Shown one piece after another: positions 8,664 to 17,195 of a stretch of DNA of 64,000 nucleotides (within the stretch, counting starts at the first letter, position 1; every line of letters begins with the position of its first letter). The stretch is from the NCBI GenBank assembly GCA_964527925.1, contig CAZGQO010000009.1:1-64000 (forward strand), given 5' to 3'. The DNA is from Ch128b sp964527925. GTDB taxonomy: Bacteria; Bacteroidota; Ignavibacteria; Ch128b. Below the pieces are notes generated by a model. That model ran no database searches, was not told where the DNA came from, and saw only the letters and a program-made list of their open reading frames with translations. Both the position numbers and the translations under genes were made by a program.

Positions 8664-10442
8664 ATGAGTTTCTTAACATTGAAGGAATTTCTTGAAGAAT
8701 TAAAGTCTGAAAAAGAACTTCTTATTATTGATGAACCTGTAGATCCTGTTCTTGAAGTGACTGAGATTGCTCAACGATCATTACTGATAGATAAACCTGC
8801 ACTTCTTTTCACAAAACCAATTGGTTCGAAATATCCTTTACTGATGAACACTTATGCATCAGATAGAAGAGTTGAGCTGGCACTTCAAAAAGATCCCGAT
8901 GAACTTGGTTTCGAATTATTGAAATTTGTCGAGTTACTGATGCCTCCAAAATTTGGTGAGATTATTAAAAGAAAATCAATGCTTAAGAGATTTTTATCAG
9001 CATTTCCGAAAAGTGGAAAAAGTTACTCGCAAGCACAAAGATTGAATGTTAGATTGAGTGATTTACCGATTTTGAAATGCTGGCCTGAAGATGGCGGAAG
9101 ATTTATAACGTTGCCACAAGTTTTTACATACGACCCAATTTCAGGAAAACGCAATGTTGGGATGTACAGAATGCAAGTCTTTGACGATGAAACTACAGGA
9201 ATGCACTGGCAAATTCAAAAGGGCGGAGGATTTCATTTCTTTCGTTCAGAAAAAATGGGAAAAGATTTACCAATTGCTGTAGCTCTTGGAACTGATCCTG
9301 CAATGTTATTTGCAACCATTGCTGCACTTCCTGAAAATATCGACGAAGTTTTATTTGCAGGTTTTTTACGAGGGAAAAGAACTCAACTTACTAAAGCTAA
9401 ATCATTGAACATTATGGTTCCTTCCTTTGCTGAATTTATTCTCGAGGGTTATGTTCCAGCCAATTTCAGAAGAATGGAAGGTCTATTTGGTGATCATTTT
9501 GGTCATTATTCTGCTGCAGCTGAGTTTCCTATTTTTAGAATTCGAACAATAACTGCTGCAAAAGATCCAATTTACCCTGCAACAATTGTTGGCATTCCAC
9601 CGATGGAAGATAAATTCCTTGGTGATGCGACTCAGAAAATTCTTGGACCATTAATAAAATTAATTCATCCAGAAATTGATTCTCTCTGGGCATACTACGA
9701 AGCAGGATTTCATAATTTGCTTGTTGTATCAGTTGATGAAAGATATCATAAAGAGGCAATGAAAACAGCATTGAGCATTATGGGAGAAGGACAATTATCT
9801 CTCACAAAATGCGTTGTTCTGATTGATAGAGGAGTTAATCCAAGAAATTTCAGTGCTGTTCTGAAAGAAATAAAAGAAAATTTTAATCCCCATTTTGATT
9901 TTGTGATGATTCCAAAAGTCCCGCTTGATACTCTCGACTTTACAAGCTTTAAAATGAATCTCGGCAGTAAAATGATTATTGATGCAACAAGTAAAGAAAC
10001 TCAAAAAGAAATAGTTGAAAAAAATAATCTAATCGAATACAGCAAACTTAATCGCATCATAACTCGTATCAATCCATACGCTAAAGAATTTAATACTTTT
10101 GAAGGCACTTTACTTGTCATTAAGGTTGAGAGAAACGGAAGAGAAATGATCGAAAAGCTTGTGAAGGAAGAAGAATTAAAATGTTTCAAGGTCATTGCAG
10201 CCGTTAGTGAAGATGTTGATATTTTCAGTCAGGAAAAAACAATCTGGGGAATTTTCACAAGGTTTGATGCAGAGAGAGATATAATTTTTACTGAACAAAA
10301 TCTTATTGGAATCAGTCCTGTTTATAAAGGAATTATGGGAATTGATGCAACCTGGAAAGAAGGTTATCCAAAACCACTTAGAATGGACGAAGAGATTGTC
10401 AGAAAAGTTGATCAAAAATGGTTAAAGTTATTTAAGAGTTAG
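8664..10442 (+). CDS. UbiD-family decarboxylase, probably for menaquinone (futalosine pathway)
   Basis: The 592-residue protein is a UbiD-type prenylated-FMN decarboxylase. Recognisable parts are the N-terminal LTLKEFLEEL start, the NVGMYRMQVFDDETTGMHWQIQKGGGFHF core with the His-Trp-Gln segment (about 168-195), the EFILEGYV stretch near 255 and the EGLFGDHFGHYS segment near 275. It is longer than E. coli UbiD (about 497) and matches the roughly 600-residue menaquinone-type branch of this phylum. MqnL of the futalosine pathway is therefore my preferred role, removing the carboxyl from the naphthoate ring. No other men or mqn gene lies in the window, so the assignment rests on family resemblance alone. 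The cofactor is made by a UbiX protein not seen here. Confidence 0.8.
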   Translation: MSFLTLKEFLEELKSEKELLIIDEPVDPVLEVTEIAQRSLLIDKPALLFTKPIGSKYPLLMNTYASDRRVELALQKDPDELGFELLKFVELLMPPKFGEIIKRKSMLKRFLSAFPKSGKSYSQAQRLNVRLSDLPILKCWPEDGGRFITLPQVFTYDPISGKRNVGMYRMQVFDDETTGMHWQIQKGGGFHFFRSEKMGKDLPIAVALGTDPAMLFATIAALPENIDEVLFAGFLRGKRTQLTKAKSLNIMVPSFAEFILEGYVPANFRRMEGLFGDHFGHYSAAAEFPIFRIRTITAAKDPIYPATIVGIPPMEDKFLGDATQKILGPLIKLIHPEIDSLWAYYEAGFHNLLVVSVDERYHKEAMKTALSIMGEGQLSLTKCVVLIDRGVNPRNFSAVLKEIKENFNPHFDFVMIPKVPLDTLDFTSFKMNLGSKMIIDATSKETQKEIVEKNNLIEYSKLNRIITRINPYAKEFNTFEGTLLVIKVERNGREMIEKLVKEEELKCFKVIAAVSEDVDIFSQEKTIWGIFTRFDAERDIIFTEQNLIGISPVYKGIMGIDATWKEGYPKPLRMDEEIVRKVDQKWLKLFKS

Positions 10443-10682
10443 TGGCGTAAAAGATAATTGGCTTTTTTCCTTCGGAAGTTATTTTTATGATCAGAAGATT
10501 TAAAAGTAACTATCTATCTCTTTTATAATTTCTTGTGCTAAAAATCCATTCAAAATTTTTCGCGGTTATTGTAAATTTGGTTGCTTTTCATTAGTCTATA
10601 ACTTTTAAAAATTGAATAAAAAGTTTAATTTAGAGTCAATTTACTATTATTAAATTGTTGAACTAAACTTAAAAAGAGGGAT

Positions 10683-13600
10683 ATGTACAAGCAATATTCA
10701 GATAAGATAAAATACTCAGAGATTGAAAAAAGTATCTTAGAATTCTGGGAAAAGAATAAGATTTTTGAAAAAAGTATCGAGACAAGAAGTCCTGATAGAC
10801 CATTCACATTTTACGAAGGTCCGCCAACCGCAAATGGAAAACCTGGCATTCACCATGTAATGGCAAGAACAATAAAAGATATTGTTTGTAGATATAAAAC
10901 ACTTCAGGGTTACAGAGTTCATCGTAAAGCTGGTTGGGATACTCACGGCTTGCCTGTTGAGATTGAAGTTGAAAAAGAACTCGGCATTAAAACCAAAGAT
11001 GAAATTGTAGACTACGGAGTAGAGAAATTCAATCATGCCTGTAAAAATTCTGTTTTCGCTTATTTAAAAGATTGGAATGAGTTAACTCGACGAATTGGAT
11101 ACTGGATTAATCTTGATGATGCCTACATAACCTGCACTAATGAATACATTGAATCTGTCTGGTGGTCACTCAAAAAATTCTTTGATGAAGGTTACATTTA
11201 TAAAGGTTTCAAAATTCAACCTTACTGTACGAGATGTGAAACTCCACTTTCATCTCACGAACTTTCTCTTGGTTATCAGGATGTTAAAGATCCATCAATT
11301 TATGTAGCCATTAAAGTCAAGAATCAAAAAGATAATTATTTACTTGTCTGGACAACAACACCATGGACTTTAATTTCAAATGTTGCCCTTGCAGTTAATA
11401 AAGATGTCGATTATGTCAAAGTTCAATTATTGGATGAAAACAAAAATCCTTACTATCTAATTCTCGCTGAACCAAGACTATCAGTTCTTCCACAGGGTTA
11501 TGAAGTAATCGAAAAAATAAAAGGCAAAGATTTACTTGGCCTGGAATATGAAAGATTGTTTGATTATGTGCCTGTAGATAAAAAAGCATTTTATGTAATT
11601 GAAGGAGATTTTGTCACAACCGAAGATGGTTCAGGTATTGTTCACATTGCACCTGCATTTGGTGAAGATGATTATCAGGTTGGAAAGAAATACGAGTTGC
11701 CTTTAATTAATCCAGTAGACAAAAGTGGAAGATTTCAGGAGATTGTTTCAGATTTCAAATTCATGCATGTAAAAGAAGCGGATCCACACATTATTCAGAA
11801 TTTGAAATCTCGTCGATTACTTTTCAAGAAAGAAACTATTGAACACAGTTATCCCCATTGCTGGAGATGTAAATCACCACTTCTTTATTATGCAAGAGAA
11901 TCATGGTACATTGCAACTACTCGTTATGTTGACAGGATGATAGAACTCAACAAACTGATAAACTGGTATCCACCAGAAGTTGGAAAAGGAAGATTTGGGA
12001 ACTGGCTTGAAGAAAACAAAGATTGGGCGTTATCAAGAGACAGATTCTGGGGAACACCACTACCAATATGGATCAGCGAAGATGGAGATATGTTCGCAAT
12101 TGGAAGTATCGAAGAATTGAAACAGGGTTACTTTGTCACAGATGATGGTAAAAAGATCCCAGTTAGTGAATTGAAAGATCTGGATCTTCATAAACCTTAT
12201 GTAGACAAAATAATTTTTGAGCGAAACGGCAAAGTTTACCGAAGAACACCTGAGTTGATCGATGTATGGTATGATTCAGGGTCAATGCCTTTTGCTCAAT
12301 TTCATTATCCATTTGAAAATAAAGAAGTATTTGAAAATAACTATCCTGCAGATTTCATTGCTGAAGGAATTGACCAAACTCGTGGTTGGTTTTATTCATT
12401 ACATGCAATTGGGACATTTCTATTCAAGAAACCTGCTTATAAAAATGTAATTGTTAACGAGCTGATACTTGATAAAGAAGGCAAGAAGATGTCTAAATCT
12501 CTCGGCAATACAGTTGATCCTTTTGAGATTGTCGAGAAATATGGTGCTGACGCAACAAGATGGTATTTGATTTCAAACAGTCCACCATGGAAAGTCACCC
12601 TCTTCGATGAAGAAGACCTTGCTGATATTCAGAGAAAATTCTTTGGTACTTTGATTAACACTTATGCATTCTTCGCGCTTTATGCCAATCTCGATAGATT
12701 TAAGTTTGAAGAACCTGAAATTCCATTCGAACAAAGACCCGAAATCGATAAGTGGATTTTATCCGCATTAAATCTCCTTGTAAAGGAAGTAAAAGAATAT
12801 TTTGATGACTATGATATAACAAAAGCTGCTCGTGCAATTTCGTATTTCACTATTGAACAACTTTCAAACTGGTATGTAAGAAGAAATAGACGAAGATTCT
12901 GGAAAAGTGAAATGAATGCAGATAAAATATCTGCATATCAAACTCTGTATCAATGTCTTGTTACTATTGCAAAATTGAGTTCTCCAATTGCTCCGTTCAT
13001 TTCTGAAGAGATTTATCGTTGTTTGAACAAAGTGACAAAAAAAGAACCATTCGAATCAGTTCATCTATCTCATTATCCTGAGGTTGGTCCAATTGATGAA
13101 AAGTTGCTTCTTAAGATGGAGGTTGCTTTAAAAATTGTTTCTATTGTTCGTTCGATGAGATCAAAGAATAATTTAAAAGTTCGCCAGCCGCTTCAAAAGA
13201 TGTTGGTGGTTGTGAAGAAGGAAGACCAACAGGCTGTTCGTGAAATGGAACAGGTAATTCTGGATGAAGTCAATGTCAAACAGCTCGAATTACTTGATAC
13301 TGATTCAGATATTGTCGTGAAAAAAGCAAAACCAAACTTTAAATCAATCGGACCAAAATTCGGTAAGAAGGTTAATCTCATTGCCAATGCAATCAAAAGT
13401 TTTGATAATGAACAAATCAAAACAATAGAATCAGGTGTTAATTTATCAATAAACATTAACGGTGAAAGTATTGAAATTACTCCGCAGGATGTTGAAATTG
13501 TCAGTGAAGAAATTAAAGGATGGATAGTCGAAAGTGAAGATGGTATTACTGTATCACTTGATACAAATCTTACTCCAGAATTAATCAGAGAAGGTTTAGC

Positions 13601-13841
13601 TCGTGAATTTGTCAATCGAGTTCAGAACATGAGAAAAGATGCTGATTTCGAAGTCAGTGATAGAATTTCAATCACTGTTGATACCAGTGAGAATCTGAAG
13701 GAAGCAATAACGGAAATTAAGTCGTATATTATGCAAGAAACTCTCGCTGTTGATTTAAATTTTGGAAAGAGTAATGAAGGTTTTGTTCAAGTGTGGAAGG
13801 TAGGAAATGAGGAGTGCACAATAGCTATCAAAAGAAATTAG
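10683..13841 (+). CDS. ileS: Isoleucine--tRNA ligase
   Basis: This full-length class I synthetase has 1052 residues. It shows GPPTANGKPGIHHVMAR with the HIGH equivalent HHVM at 57-60, the editing (CP1) domain with TTPWTLISN and GEDDYQVG segments, KMSKS at 602-606 and a long C-terminal anticodon-binding region. The length places it in the eukaryote-like (longer) IleS type, which is often linked to mupirocin tolerance; that link is inference. The ATG has AAGAGGG just upstream. No T-box leader is recognisable in the 240 bp before it. Confidence 0.98.
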   Translation: MYKQYSDKIKYSEIEKSILEFWEKNKIFEKSIETRSPDRPFTFYEGPPTANGKPGIHHVMARTIKDIVCRYKTLQGYRVHRKAGWDTHGLPVEIEVEKELGIKTKDEIVDYGVEKFNHACKNSVFAYLKDWNELTRRIGYWINLDDAYITCTNEYIESVWWSLKKFFDEGYIYKGFKIQPYCTRCETPLSSHELSLGYQDVKDPSIYVAIKVKNQKDNYLLVWTTTPWTLISNVALAVNKDVDYVKVQLLDENKNPYYLILAEPRLSVLPQGYEVIEKIKGKDLLGLEYERLFDYVPVDKKAFYVIEGDFVTTEDGSGIVHIAPAFGEDDYQVGKKYELPLINPVDKSGRFQEIVSDFKFMHVKEADPHIIQNLKSRRLLFKKETIEHSYPHCWRCKSPLLYYARESWYIATTRYVDRMIELNKLINWYPPEVGKGRFGNWLEENKDWALSRDRFWGTPLPIWISEDGDMFAIGSIEELKQGYFVTDDGKKIPVSELKDLDLHKPYVDKIIFERNGKVYRRTPELIDVWYDSGSMPFAQFHYPFENKEVFENNYPADFIAEGIDQTRGWFYSLHAIGTFLFKKPAYKNVIVNELILDKEGKKMSKSLGNTVDPFEIVEKYGADATRWYLISNSPPWKVTLFDEEDLADIQRKFFGTLINTYAFFALYANLDRFKFEEPEIPFEQRPEIDKWILSALNLLVKEVKEYFDDYDITKAARAISYFTIEQLSNWYVRRNRRRFWKSEMNADKISAYQTLYQCLVTIAKLSSPIAPFISEEIYRCLNKVTKKEPFESVHLSHYPEVGPIDEKLLLKMEVALKIVSIVRSMRSKNNLKVRQPLQKMLVVVKKEDQQAVREMEQVILDEVNVKQLELLDTDSDIVVKKAKPNFKSIGPKFGKKVNLIANAIKSFDNEQIKTIESGVNLSININGESIEITPQDVEIVSEEIKGWIVESEDGITVSLDTNLTPELIREGLAREFVNRVQNMRKDADFEVSDRISITVDTSENLKEAITEIKSYIMQETLAVDLNFGKSNEGFVQVWKVGNEECTIAIKRN

Positions 13842-13852
13842 GAGAAACTGCT

Positions 13853-14458
13853 ATGGCAAAATCAACTTCAAAGAAAGGTAAAAGAGCAGCGAAAGCAAAA
13901 AGCACGAAAGTCACTAAATCTAATTCACCTTCTAAAAAAGAGAAGGTAGAAAAAAAGATTAAAGTCTCTTCCTTTAAATCAGTCGAGAAGAAATCGACAA
14001 GGAAGACATCGACCAAAAAACCTAAACAAACTACTGAGGAAAAACAGAATATCGAGGTAAAGACTGTGACAATGCAGAGAAAACCAGCTTATTCTAAAAA
14101 AGAACTTGAGTACTTCAAGCAAATTATTCTTGAAAAACGAAAAGAAATTATTGAACAGCTCGAAAGTCTCCGGGAAAGAATGCTCGACGAAAATGGTGGT
14201 GGATTTGTAAATGAGAATTCACCTTATTCTCTACATATGGCAGAGCAGGGAACAGATGCTTTCGAAAAAGAAAAAAATTATCTCTGGGCTCAAAGGGAAA
14301 CTAAATTTTTAGGTTACCTTGATGCTGCATTGAAAAGAATAGAAGATGGTACTTATGGCTATTGCATCGATTGCGGTAAGGTGATTGAGAAAGGAAGACT
14401 TGAAGCAGTGCCTCATACTCAGCATTGCGTTAACTGCAAAGTGAAATTCGGTAAGTAA
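13853..14458 (+). CDS. DksA/TraR-type C4 zinc-finger protein with Lys-rich N-terminal tail
   Basis: I place the start at the ATG at 13853, which has TTAGGAGAA in front. An upstream in-frame GTG at 13814 would overlap ileS and lacks support. The 201-residue protein begins with about 75 residues rich in Lys, Ser and Thr, resembling histone-H1-like tails. It continues with a coiled-coil (about 85-120) and ends in a C4 zinc finger (CIDCGKVIEKGRL ... HCVNCK) of the DksA/TraR family. Such proteins bind RNA polymerase in its secondary channel. The basic tail could add nucleic-acid binding. Its TAA overlaps the lspA ATG by one base (TAATG). Confidence 0.85.
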   Translation: MAKSTSKKGKRAAKAKSTKVTKSNSPSKKEKVEKKIKVSSFKSVEKKSTRKTSTKKPKQTTEEKQNIEVKTVTMQRKPAYSKKELEYFKQIILEKRKEIIEQLESLRERMLDENGGGFVNENSPYSLHMAEQGTDAFEKEKNYLWAQRETKFLGYLDAALKRIEDGTYGYCIDCGKVIEKGRLEAVPHTQHCVNCKVKFGK

Positions 14459-15159
14459 TGAAAATTTTTTATATAACTTTTTTCATTGTACTTCTTGATC
14501 AAATAACAAAGCTGCTTGTAAAAGGAATTAACATTCCATTTCTGGGCATAAATATTTCTGGCATGCGTCTTTATGACAGCTTTAATGTAATTGGCGATTT
14601 TTTTCGAATCACTTACATCGAGAATCCAGGAATGGCCTTCGGAATTGATTTTGGTGAGTCAGCAAAAATTTATCTGACACTTTTCTCCCTCTTTGCAAGC
14701 ATTGCCATAACATTTTATTTGATCAAACATAAGAATGCACCACTTTCGTTAAGACTGCCGCTTGCTTTAATACTTGGCGGTGCTGTCGGAAATTTAATTG
14801 ATCGAATGTTCTATGGCGTGATTTTCAACGAAGCACCTCTTTTCTATGGAAAGGTTGTAGATTTTCTTGATTTTGATTTCTTCAACATAAGTTTGTTTGG
14901 ATATACTTATGACCGCTGGCCAATTTTTAATATAGCTGATATGTCTGTTTCAATTGGTGTGATTTTGATGTTAATATTGAATCGTGAGAAAAAAGAAAGT
15001 GAAACTCTTTCAGCCAATTCAGAAAAAGTTGAATCTGGTGAATTAGACATAAATAAAACTGATGAAAACGAAAATGCACTTACAGTAAATAATTCAGATG
15101 AGATCACGGATGTGAGTCCAGTAACGAATGATGGAAATCATAAACGAGAAGAAGTTTAA
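14458..15159 (+). CDS. lspA: Lipoprotein signal peptidase (signal peptidase II)
   Basis: This inner-membrane aspartic protease removes signal peptides of prolipoproteins. Four membrane helices are visible. The family motifs are NPGMAF at 56-61, GNLIDR with catalytic Asp115, and FNIADMSVSIG with catalytic Asp161. The protein has 233 residues, about 60 more than usual. The extra C-terminal part (after 175) is hydrophilic, acidic and low in complexity. The start is fused to the preceding stop (TAATG), and the 3' end overlaps the next gene by 32 nt. Confidence 0.97.
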   Translation: MKIFYITFFIVLLDQITKLLVKGINIPFLGINISGMRLYDSFNVIGDFFRITYIENPGMAFGIDFGESAKIYLTLFSLFASIAITFYLIKHKNAPLSLRLPLALILGGAVGNLIDRMFYGVIFNEAPLFYGKVVDFLDFDFFNISLFGYTYDRWPIFNIADMSVSIGVILMLILNREKKESETLSANSEKVESGELDINKTDENENALTVNNSDEITDVSPVTNDGNHKREEV

Positions 15160-16111
15160 GTTTGAAATTCCAGAAGGAAAAAGAAAAGAACGCCTCGATG
15201 TTTTTTTAACTCATTCAATAGAAAATTCCACACGAACAAAGGTTCAAAATTTAATTAAGAATGAATTTGTCTTAGTTAATGGAAAAGTTGTAAAACCATC
15301 CTATCAATTAATTCCCGGCGATGTAGTTGAGGTAAGAATTCCCGTTAAACCTCGTCCTGTCCAAACTCTTCCAGAGCCAATTCCACTTGATATTGTTTAT
15401 GAAGATGATGATATAATCATTGTAAATAAACCCGATGGAATGGTAGTTCATCCAGCGCTTGGAAATTACACCGGTACTCTTGTAAATGCACTTCTTTATC
15501 ACACCAAAAATCTATCGAAAGCGAATGATGTCGATAGAGCTGGAATTGTTCATCGCATAGATAAAAATACAAGCGGATTGCTTGTGGTTGCAAAAAATGA
15601 TATTGCCCATTATAAACTCGCAAAACAATTTGCTGCTCACTCAATTGATCGAGAATACTGGGCAATTGTGTGGGGACATTTCAAAACACCAGAAGGAATT
15701 ATTGAAACAAAAATCGGTCGTAGCAAATCAGATCGTAAAAAATTTGCTGTTGTAGAAGATGGTAAAGAAGCCATAACTCATTATTATGTTCTTGAAGAAT
15801 TTGAATATCTAACTCTTGTCAGGTTGAAATTAAAAACAGGTCGGACTCATCAAATTAGGGTTCATCTTTCTCACATAAATCATCCTGTTTTTGGTGACCC
15901 GACTTATGGGGGAAGAAAAATTCATTATTCAAATATCACTTCAAGAATTAAACAGGAAGTGGAAAATTTTTTAGAGATAATGAAACGGCAGGCATTACAT
16001 GCAAAAACACTTGGATTTATTCATCCTTCAACAAATCAATTTGTGCAATTCGATTCTGACCTACCCGATGATATGAAAACTTTGCTGGACAAACTGCGAC
16101 AAAGAAAATGA
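15128..16111 (+). CDS. rluD: RluD-family 23S rRNA pseudouridine synthase
   Basis: The 327-residue protein has an N-terminal S4 RNA-binding domain (about 20-75) followed by the RluA/RluD catalytic domain, with HRIDKNTSG and catalytic Asp145. The later GRTHQIRVH segment binds RNA. It would modify the helix-69 region of 23S rRNA if it is a true RluD; close relatives RluC and RluA cannot be ruled out. Two adjacent ATGs (15128, 15131) are possible starts. It overlaps the lspA end, so the DksA-like gene, lspA and this gene form a coupled set. It converges with amrS with only 1 bp between stops. Confidence 0.93.
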   Translation: MMEIINEKKFKFEIPEGKRKERLDVFLTHSIENSTRTKVQNLIKNEFVLVNGKVVKPSYQLIPGDVVEVRIPVKPRPVQTLPEPIPLDIVYEDDDIIIVNKPDGMVVHPALGNYTGTLVNALLYHTKNLSKANDVDRAGIVHRIDKNTSGLLVVAKNDIAHYKLAKQFAAHSIDREYWAIVWGHFKTPEGIIETKIGRSKSDRKKFAVVEDGKEAITHYYVLEEFEYLTLVRLKLKTGRTHQIRVHLSHINHPVFGDPTYGGRKIHYSNITSRIKQEVENFLEIMKRQALHAKTLGFIHPSTNQFVQFDSDLPDDMKTLLDKLRQRK

Positions 16112-16112
16112 T

Positions 16113-17120
16113 TTAAAAAATTCCTGGAATCTTAGTGTTGCAATTCGGGCACTTTCCATCTTTCAATCGATTCACCAAAACTGAATGCCAATCTCTTTCA
16201 ATCAATCTTAAATTACAATTTGGACAATAAGTTGTTTGTCCCTCACGATCGAATACATTTCCCACATAAACAAATATTAATCCTTTGTGAAGAGCTATTT
16301 TTCTTGCTCTTCGTAATGTTGAAGGTGGAGTTGGAGGTTTGTCTCGTAACTTAAAATCAGGATGAAATGCTGTGAAATGAAGCGGGACATCATCGCCAAG
16401 ATTTTCTAATATCCATTCACACATTACATTTATTTCTTCTTCAGAATCATTTTCATCTGGAATTAGAAGAGTAGTTATTTCAAACCATACCGATGTTTCG
16501 TGTTTCAGCCATTTGAGAGTATCGAGAACAGGTTCGAGGTGCGAGAATGTTAGTTTGTGATAAAATCTTTCTGTGAATGCTTTGAGATCAACATTTGCCC
16601 CATCGATGTATTTATAGATATCTCGTCGTGCTTCATCAGTGATATACCCATCAGTTACCATTACAGTTTTAATTCCATATTGATGAGCAAGAATGGAAAT
16701 ATCAATTACATATTCACCAAAAATTGTCGGTTCGTTATATGTGAATGCAATGCTTGGAGTTTTGTATTTCAATGCTAATTTAACAACATCCTCAGGTGAT
16801 GCATTAAGAGAATTAATATCATCAAGATGAGCTTTACTGATGCTCCAGTTTTGACAGAATTTACATCCAAGATTGCATCCAGCCGTTCCAAAACTTAAAA
16901 TAGTTGATCCGGGCAAAAAGTGATTTAATGGTTTCTTTTCAACTGGATCAATTCCAAAGCCAGTTGGTTTGCCATATGCAATGGAAACAAGTTTTCCATT
17001 GTGATTTTGTCTCACATAACAAAATCCGTATTGCCCTTCACCAATTGTACAAAATCGGGGACACAAGGTGCAGAGTATTTTACCATTCTCTAAAGTTTTC
17101 CACCACTTCGCTTCAATCAT
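16113..17120 (-). CDS. amrS: AmmeMemoRadiSam-system radical SAM enzyme AmrS
   Basis: The 335-residue protein carries a radical-SAM CxxxCxxC cluster site (Cys82, Cys86, Cys89 in GCNLGCKFCQNWSISKA). An N-terminal Cys-rich segment (CTLCPRFC at 17-24, Cys34) and a C-terminal zinc-ribbon-like pair of CPNC motifs are also present. This is the layout of AmrS, the PflA-like enzyme often found with MEMO1 and AMMECR1 homologues. Those partners are not in this window. The enzyme substrate is unknown. A GGGGTGATTT stretch before the ATG may serve as ribosome binding site. Confidence 0.9.
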   Translation of the reverse strand: MIEAKWWKTLENGKILCTLCPRFCTIGEGQYGFCYVRQNHNGKLVSIAYGKPTGFGIDPVEKKPLNHFLPGSTILSFGTAGCNLGCKFCQNWSISKAHLDDINSLNASPEDVVKLALKYKTPSIAFTYNEPTIFGEYVIDISILAHQYGIKTVMVTDGYITDEARRDIYKYIDGANVDLKAFTERFYHKLTFSHLEPVLDTLKWLKHETSVWFEITTLLIPDENDSEEEINVMCEWILENLGDDVPLHFTAFHPDFKLRDKPPTPPSTLRRARKIALHKGLIFVYVGNVFDREGQTTYCPNCNLRLIERDWHSVLVNRLKDGKCPNCNTKIPGIF

Positions 17121-17195
17121 AAATCACCCCATACTTTTAGTAAAAATTGTAAATATTTTACCTACTAACAATTCGAAACTGAAAAAATTTTTTTC

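Noticed and set aside
10443..10682. T-box leader before ileS
   Set aside because: No specifier loop or antiterminator sequence (TGGNACC-like) could be found.
13193..13615. 140-codon minus-strand open frame inside ileS
   Set aside because: It is antisense to a well-conserved synthetase and shows no family-like sequence.
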